This document shows positions 14,280-18,775 of a stretch of 18,775 bases of DNA, piece by piece. Positions within the stretch are counted from its first letter, which is position 1. Each line of letters starts with the position of its first letter. Location: assembly GCA_035542775.1 (NCBI GenBank), contig DATKKX010000164.1, forward strand, positions 1 through 18,775. Direction: 5' to 3'. Position numbers and translations under genes: made by a program. The stretch is from DATKKX01 sp035542775. GTDB lineage: Bacteria > Planctomycetota > Phycisphaerae > UBA1845 > UTPLA1. A model generated the notes under the pieces. The model was not told the origin of the DNA. It made no database searches and worked only from the letters and a program-made list of their open reading frames with translations.

Positions 14280-16037
14280 ATGGACGCCTTGCAGTCAGGG
14301 CTTTCCAAATGGGTGGGGCCGGCGATCATCGGGGCCGCAATGGCCGCCTTGGTCGTGCTGGGGGGCCGTCTGGTCTATATCAACGCGGCCAGGGGACCCA
14401 CGTTGCTGGCTCAAGCGCAGCACCAGCAACGCTCCATCATCCCTCTCAAACATCGCCGTGGATTGATCGTCGACTCGCGGGGCCGGATTATCGCCGGAAC
14501 GCTCCTCCAAAAAAGCGTCTTTGCCGATCCGACCGTCCTGCCCGACAAGAACGAAGCCGCCGCCAAGGTGTCCGAGATCCTCGGTTTGGACGTGCGTGAA
14601 ATCGGTGAGGAACTCCTCTCCGCCGGCGATCGGCAGTTTCTCGTCATCCGCCGCGGCGTCACCGAGGAGCAGGCCGATCAGATTCAGACCGCCAGCATTT
14701 ACGGTCTGGGCACGTTCAACGAGCCTTACAGAACCTACCCCATGGGCGGCCTCGCCGCAGCGGTCGTCGGCTTTGTTTCTCCGGACGGCCATGGCGTCAG
14801 CGGGTTGGAGAGCCAGTGCGAAAACTGGCTCGCCGGCGAGAACGGCCTGAAGACCATCATCCGTGACGCCAGGCGAAAGGCCTTCTGGCTGGCGGAAAAC
14901 GGCTATCGCCCGGCCCGCGACGGCTTTCACATAGTGCTGACCATCGACGCGGAGATTCAGGCCCAGGCCGAACGCGAGCTCGCCGCCACCGTGCAGCAAT
15001 ACCATGCCGAGAGCGGCGTCGTGATCGTCATGAGCCCGAAGACCGGCGCCATCCTGGCCCTTGCCAACGTTCCCAGCTTCGATCCCAACGTCTATCAGGA
15101 CTACAGCCCCAGCCAGTACCGCAATCGGGCCATCACTGACCCGTTCGAGCCCGGCAGCGTATTCAAACCGTTTGTGGCCGCCGGCGCGCTTGCGGAGAAA
15201 GTCATCCATCTCGGGGAAAGCCTCGACTGTGAAAGCGGATCATGGCAGGACGGCGCCCGCCTGCTGCACGATCACCATCCCTACGGCATGCTCACTTTCG
15301 AGCAGATCATCATCAAGTCCAGCAACATCGGTATGGGCAAGATCGGCAAGCGGCTGGGCAACGAGCGTCTCTACAAGTATGTGAAGGCCTTCGGGTTCGG
15401 CGACAAGACTGGTGTGGACCTCGAAGGCGAGGACCCCGGTCTGGTCCGGCCGCTGCACCGCTGGAATTCATTTACCACGACCAGCGTGCCCATGGGCCAG
15501 GAAGTGGGCGTCACTGCTCTTCAGTTGGCTCGGGGTTTTTCTGCGTTTGCGAATGGCGGCCAGCTTGTTCAGCCGTACCTGATCCGCGCCGTTCTGGCGG
15601 CGGACGGGCGGGTGCTGAGCGACTTCTCCGATCCACCATCGCTGGGTCAGGCCATTTCGCCCGAGGTCGCCGAAACGATGAAGGAAAAGCTGTTGTGCCC
15701 GGTCGTTGAGGAGGGAACCGGCACGAAGGCGAAGCTCGCGAACTATCGCGTCTTCGGCAAGACCGGCACGGCCCAGATCGCCCGGCAAGGCGGCGGTGGC
15801 TTTGATCATAACGCCTACGTGGGCTCGTTTGTCTGTGCCGCCCCGGCCAGTGATCCCCAGTTGGTGGTCCTGGCCATGATCCGTCGACCGCAGGCGTCAA
15901 TCGCCTACTATGGCGGAACCGTCGCCGCTCCTCTGGCCCGCGAGGTCATGGCCCACGCCTTGGCCTATCTCAACATCCCGCCCGACAAGACCGCTTCCGC
16001 CTCCGGCGTTGCCGCCTCGACCCCGCCGAGCGACTAG
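14280..16037 (+). CDS. ftsI: FtsI/PBP2-type peptidoglycan transpeptidase
   Basis: Class B penicillin-binding protein of 585 residues that crosslinks peptidoglycan stem peptides at the septum, acting outside the membrane. One membrane helix (about 11-35) is followed by the pedestal motif RGLIVDSRGRIIAGT (60-74) and a dimerisation-type region. The transpeptidase domain holds all three motifs: SVFK with nucleophile Ser293 and Lys296, SSN at 347-349, and KTG at 494-496 in FGKTGTAQ. No PASTA domain is present; the tail after about 565 is Ala/Ser/Pro-rich. The ATG has AAGGA directly adjacent, closer than usual, so translation may start by coupling or at another nearby codon. It follows ftsL by 66 bp and is the last gene of the dcw-type run. 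Its stop overlaps that of a convergent gene. Confidence 0.95.
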   Translation: MDALQSGLSKWVGPAIIGAAMAALVVLGGRLVYINAARGPTLLAQAQHQQRSIIPLKHRRGLIVDSRGRIIAGTLLQKSVFADPTVLPDKNEAAAKVSEILGLDVREIGEELLSAGDRQFLVIRRGVTEEQADQIQTASIYGLGTFNEPYRTYPMGGLAAAVVGFVSPDGHGVSGLESQCENWLAGENGLKTIIRDARRKAFWLAENGYRPARDGFHIVLTIDAEIQAQAERELAATVQQYHAESGVVIVMSPKTGAILALANVPSFDPNVYQDYSPSQYRNRAITDPFEPGSVFKPFVAAGALAEKVIHLGESLDCESGSWQDGARLLHDHHPYGMLTFEQIIIKSSNIGMGKIGKRLGNERLYKYVKAFGFGDKTGVDLEGEDPGLVRPLHRWNSFTTTSVPMGQEVGVTALQLARGFSAFANGGQLVQPYLIRAVLAADGRVLSDFSDPPSLGQAISPEVAETMKEKLLCPVVEEGTGTKAKLANYRVFGKTGTAQIARQGGGGFDHNAYVGSFVCAAPASDPQLVVLAMIRRPQASIAYYGGTVAAPLAREVMAHALAYLNIPPDKTASASGVAASTPPSD

Positions 16038-16543
16038 CCCGCGACCACGCCGCCCATCTGCTCGTCACCGAGGGCGTAAAGCCGCCGGACCGTCGTACTC
16101 TTGTTCATGTGCGCGACCACCACCTCGCCGACGAGGATGATATGATCGCCCGCCTCCATCTCCCCCTTAAGCTCGCACTCAAAATTAGCCACCGCGTCCG
16201 ACAGGAGTACAGAATCGATCGCGGTCGCCGGTTGGGTCTTGGTCTTGGCCGTGGCCAGCTTATCCGTGTCGCGCCCGGACTTCGTTCCGTGGAAAGCCGC
16301 ATCGCTGGCCATGGTCGTCGACGGAAAGCTGATCACGAACTCACCCGCTCCCCGAATCGCCTCGAGGGAATATCGCGTTTTGCCGACCGCAATGGCCACC
16401 ATCGGGGGCTCATGCGACACGAGCGAAGCCCACCCCAGCGTGATTGGGTTGTATTTGCCCTGGCCGTCCTTCGCGATGGCGATCACCATCTGCTCCGGAT
16501 ACCGCCGACTGGCCGCCTTTTCGAAAGTCGTTTCTATCTGCAT
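16034..16543 (-). CDS. Flavin reductase-like, FMN-binding split-barrel protein (flavoredoxin type)
   Basis: Predicted cytosolic flavoprotein of 169 residues of the flavin reductase-like family, which binds FMN in a split barrel and passes electrons between NAD(P)H or ferredoxin-type donors and flavins. Family features are KYNPITLGWASLVSHEPPM (30-48), where substrate or flavin contacts are made, VAIAVGKTRYSLEAIRGAGE (49-68) and HGTKSGRDTDKLA (85-97). GDHIILVGEVV (132-142) near the C-terminus is also typical. The start at 16543 is supported by AGGAG (ctcct at 16552-16556) eight bases upstream; a longer frame to 16621 would run through the hairpin and is unlikely. It is convergent with ftsI, the two stop codons sharing CTAG (16034-16037). 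The physiological partner is unknown. Confidence 0.88.
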   Translation of the reverse strand: MQIETTFEKAASRRYPEQMVIAIAKDGQGKYNPITLGWASLVSHEPPMVAIAVGKTRYSLEAIRGAGEFVISFPSTTMASDAAFHGTKSGRDTDKLATAKTKTQPATAIDSVLLSDAVANFECELKGEMEAGDHIILVGEVVVAHMNKSTTVRRLYALGDEQMGGVVAG

Positions 16544-16579
16544 ATTCTGTTCTCCTGGCCCCCACCCACTTTGGCCCTG

Positions 16580-16636
16580 GCGCGCCGGCCCTCTCCGCGG
16601 GACCCTGTTGCGGTCCCGCAACGGCCCCGGGCGCGC
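16580..16636. repeat. Long imperfect stem-loop upstream of the flavin reductase gene
   Basis: The outer arm GCGCGCCGGCC (16580-16590) pairs with GGCC (16623-16626) and GGCGCGC (16630-16636), leaving a 3-nt bulge. The inner arm GCGGGACC (16597-16604) pairs with GGTCCCGC (16612-16619) around a 7-nt loop. A competing small stem, TTGCG (16608-16612) with CGCAA (16617-16621), would exclude the inner one. The element lies in the 206-bp spacer between two minus-strand genes, so it may end the upstream transcript or shape the flavin reductase leader. Confidence 0.6.
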
Positions 16637-16749
16637 ACCCCACGCGAATTGCTACCCAATCTGCCCATCACACGGGCGACAGGCAACCACGGTGCAATTT
16701 CCATCGCACCGGCTCCCTGAACCCGAACAGAAACGATTCCAGATTTGCC

Positions 16750-18063
16750 CTACTTCGTCGGCTGCGTTGCCGCCGGCGGTTTCTCATCCTTCTGCGCCGG
16801 CTCCGGCTTTTGTTCCGGTTGAGCCTTCTTTTCCGGTTCAGCCGGACTCGGCTTGGCCGGCTGGGTGCTCTTCTCGCCGCCGGGCGAAGGCCCGCTCTTC
16901 TGCGTGGTCGGTTCCTTGGGAGGGCCTGCCTCGCCCGCGGGGGCGCTCGATGTTGTCGGCGTCTCGGCCGGTCGACTGGTCACGCTTCCCGCCGTCTCGC
17001 CTTTCTTGGGGTGTTCGCCGGCCAGCTTCGCATACAAGATCGCGAGCTGCTTCTTCTTTTCCTTGTCGACGTCCCGTTTTTGGTCGGTTCGCAACAGCTC
17101 GTTCAGCCGTTCGTTCATCTCCACGAATAGCGTGCGGATCGGCTGCTCCAGCTCTCCCTTCTTTTGCAGCAACTCCATCGGCTTCGCCGGCGTTTTCCCC
17201 TCGGGTCCCATGTGCTTCAGCTCGGCGTCGATCTTGTCGAACTCCTCTTTTTTCCGCTCCCGATAGGCCTTGGCCTTGCCCAGGAACTCGGTGTAGATCT
17301 TCACTTTGGCCGAGTTGGCCTGCTTTTCGTCCAACTGGTAGGCGCTGATGAACATCATCACGTAGGCCATCCAATTGTCCTCGGTCAGGCGGTGCTCTAT
17401 TGCCGGGGGTTGCTGCGACACGCTCCCTACGGTCTGATCGCCGCGCGGGGGGATTCCGGGCCCCTTTTCATTCTTCCAATCCGTCATCACCTTGCTGATC
17501 TGGTCGAAGTTCGTTCTCATTTGGGCCAGATCCGAGTCGTGGAGTTTCCTCTGCTCCTCGTTCAGGATCTCTCTCCACTCGGTGTTGCCTTCCAGAATCG
17601 TCTTCTTGGCCGCCTCATAGATCGGCTCCGCCCGCTCCGCCCACTTCTTGTAAGCCTCCGGCGTGCCCTTGTCCGGATGGAGCTTAAGATCGATCGATTC
17701 CTTGAGAAGCTCGCGGACGTCTTTCTCGTACTTGTCGAGAAACTCCCGCACCCTGCCTACCAGGAGCAGCCGCGTATAGTTCTCCTGGGCCTTGTTAAGG
17801 TTGTAGCGGCGGGAGATCTGCAGGACCGCGTCCTCCATCATCTGGTCCACGTCCCACAGTTCCGGGTTTTGCGGATGTGTCTCGGCGGTCGGTTTCTGAG
17901 CCGGCTGGGTCGCGGGCTGCGTGGCCGGCCTCGACGTGGGCGTTTGGGCCGATGACATGCGGGTACCTGCCAAGAGGATCACTAATGACGCGATGGCGCA
18001 AATCGTCGGCCAGGTTCGCGCCCCACGTCGCGGGCGTGTCCGATTCGCTGTATCAATATCCAT
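16750..18063 (-). CDS. Secreted protein with two similar helical segments and a Pro/Lys-rich tail
   Basis: Hypothetical exported protein of 437 residues. A basic N-terminus (RTRPRRGAR) leads into a hydrophobic segment (about 20-36) and a likely cleavage site near MSSAQ (36-40). A Thr/Pro/Gln-rich stretch (41-65) follows. The middle is strongly helical and charged. Two segments look related: ISRRYNLNKAQEN at 83-95 followed by REFLDKYEKDVRELLKE, and ISAYQLDEKQAN at 239-250 followed by FLGKAKAYRERKKEEFDKID. From about 355 the chain is low-complexity Pro/Ala/Lys/Ser. I recognise no family; the L-x-x-x-Q helix starts recall LTXXQ proteins like the one at 4115-5359. ATG 18063 is preferred to a TTG two codons upstream because AGGG lies nine bases before it. 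Confidence 0.8.
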   Translation of the reverse strand: MDIDTANRTRPRRGARTWPTICAIASLVILLAGTRMSSAQTPTSRPATQPATQPAQKPTAETHPQNPELWDVDQMMEDAVLQISRRYNLNKAQENYTRLLLVGRVREFLDKYEKDVRELLKESIDLKLHPDKGTPEAYKKWAERAEPIYEAAKKTILEGNTEWREILNEEQRKLHDSDLAQMRTNFDQISKVMTDWKNEKGPGIPPRGDQTVGSVSQQPPAIEHRLTEDNWMAYVMMFISAYQLDEKQANSAKVKIYTEFLGKAKAYRERKKEEFDKIDAELKHMGPEGKTPAKPMELLQKKGELEQPIRTLFVEMNERLNELLRTDQKRDVDKEKKKQLAILYAKLAGEHPKKGETAGSVTSRPAETPTTSSAPAGEAGPPKEPTTQKSGPSPGGEKSTQPAKPSPAEPEKKAQPEQKPEPAQKDEKPPAATQPTK

Positions 18064-18775
18064 CTGCAAAGACCCTACCTGGGATGCCGCAAATCTATTC
18101 CTGTAAGAAGCCTAACTCCGCCCGCGACGAACGCTTATACCGATCTCGGCTAACCAAGTTGCGAGCATTATTCCTCTGCTCACGTCATGATACAAGCCCG
18201 AACCGAAAAAAACGCCGGATGTCCGACTCCCGGCCGCCTAGCCTTATTCCCAGCATTGAGAATCGAGGGCTTATTTGCGATCCATCCCCAGCCCACCGAG
18301 GTACCAGCTCGTCGCGCAGTTCCCACGCCCTGATCCGCTCATGTCGAACCGCCAGTGGCTCCGTCCCAAGCCCGCTAACCCCAACCCCGATCCCTGTGTC
18401 TGATGGTAGAATAGCACGGTTTCGTGCCCGGCGAAGGATAGGGAAAGCCTCCTCGGGAGGCCCATCGAGCCGCGGTCCACCGTCCTCGCGGCCAAGGGCA
18501 GCCACAAGTGGACGGTCTTCCACGGGTTCTCCATCGCGCAACGGATGGGCAAACCTTGGTCCGCAAAGAAGAGGTCCCGCAAGTGGTGAACCGCCGCGAG
18601 GACCCAGCGATGAAGTCCCGACATGCAGCCCTGCCTCTTTGCCCGGAAACTTTGTCAATGGAGCCTCATATCTGCAACTTTTTCGGCCAATCGGGCGTAT
18701 GTCGACAGGAGAATGATCGCGAGACTGCATTGACCCGCACGCGCCTGCGTGCTACAAGACATGGTGTTCTCTCGA
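18064..18775. other. 712-bp end region without a supported gene
   Basis: No gene is convincing between the secreted protein gene and the right edge. The minus strand has open frames at about 18185-18730 and 18271-18624. The second begins MSGLHRWVLAAVHHLRDLFF and has more natural composition than most shadows, but I recognise no family and see no ribosome site. Small hairpins lie at 18447-18461 (GCCTCC, TCG, GGAGGC) and 18737-18752 (GCACGC, GCCT, GCGTGC). A degraded gene or the control region of a gene beyond the edge is possible. Confidence 0.5.
18271..18624 (-). pseudogene. Possible gene remnant of unknown origin
   Basis: A 117-residue minus-strand frame opens with MSGLHRWVLAAVHHLRDLFF and continues with WKTVHLWLPLA and SLSFAGHETVLFYHQ. 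Its mix of hydrophobic and aromatic residues is unlike the Arg/Pro-rich shadows common in this GC-rich DNA, so it may be a fragment of a real, perhaps transposase-like, gene. I cannot place it in a family, there is no clear ribosome site, and it may equally be chance. Confidence 0.2.

Noticed and set aside
14295..15209. 304-codon open frame on the minus strand
   Set aside because: It is antisense to ftsI, which carries all its catalytic motifs; no recognisable protein family features.
16239..17348. 369-codon open frame on the plus strand
   Set aside because: It crosses the flavin reductase gene, the hairpin spacer and the 3' part of the secreted protein gene antisense; Ser/Arg/Pro-rich with no motif.

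Overview
The window looks like chromosomal DNA of a GC-rich member of the Planctomycetota. I infer this from the gene content: a caspase-like peptidase with an EF-hand loop, Pro/Ala-rich secreted proteins, a small MGWGRFFLLG coiled-coil protein, a LysM protein beside the division genes, and spacers full of short dispersed palindromes. I cannot fix class or genus. No rRNA, tRNA, CRISPR array, phage module or intact insertion sequence is visible.

Left part (1-5359): the 3' three quarters of a CTP synthase gene (pyrG) runs in from the left edge. Two minus-strand genes follow, a TPR lipoprotein and a secreted caspase-like (C13/C14-type) peptidase. A plus-strand secreted protein with four LTxxQ-like repeats is divergent from the peptidase gene. 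The spacers here carry palindromes, a 16-bp tandem repeat and two copies of a CACGAAG-type repeat.

Middle (5360-8879): a perfect 16-bp hairpin separates convergent genes. Next comes a minus-strand cassette of three genes: small coiled-coil protein, DUF4272 protein and DUF1963 (YwqG-like) protein. About 1.2 kb of non-coding, repeat-laden DNA follows.

Right part (8747-16037): a good sigma70-type promoter precedes a tight plus-strand run of GT2 glycosyltransferase, an uncharacterised BshC-like protein and rsmH. After a 256-bp spacer come a LysM membrane protein, an FtsL-like protein and an FtsI/PBP2-type transpeptidase. This is a partial division and cell wall (dcw) cluster. It stops abruptly after ftsI, whose stop codon overlaps that of a convergent flavin reductase gene. 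A minus-strand secreted protein with two similar helical segments follows, and the last 0.7 kb has no gene I can support.

The strongest candidates for something undescribed are the BshC-like protein placed directly upstream of rsmH, the LysM gene inserted between rsmH and ftsL, the coiled-coil/DUF4272/DUF1963 cassette, and the set of intergenic palindromes.
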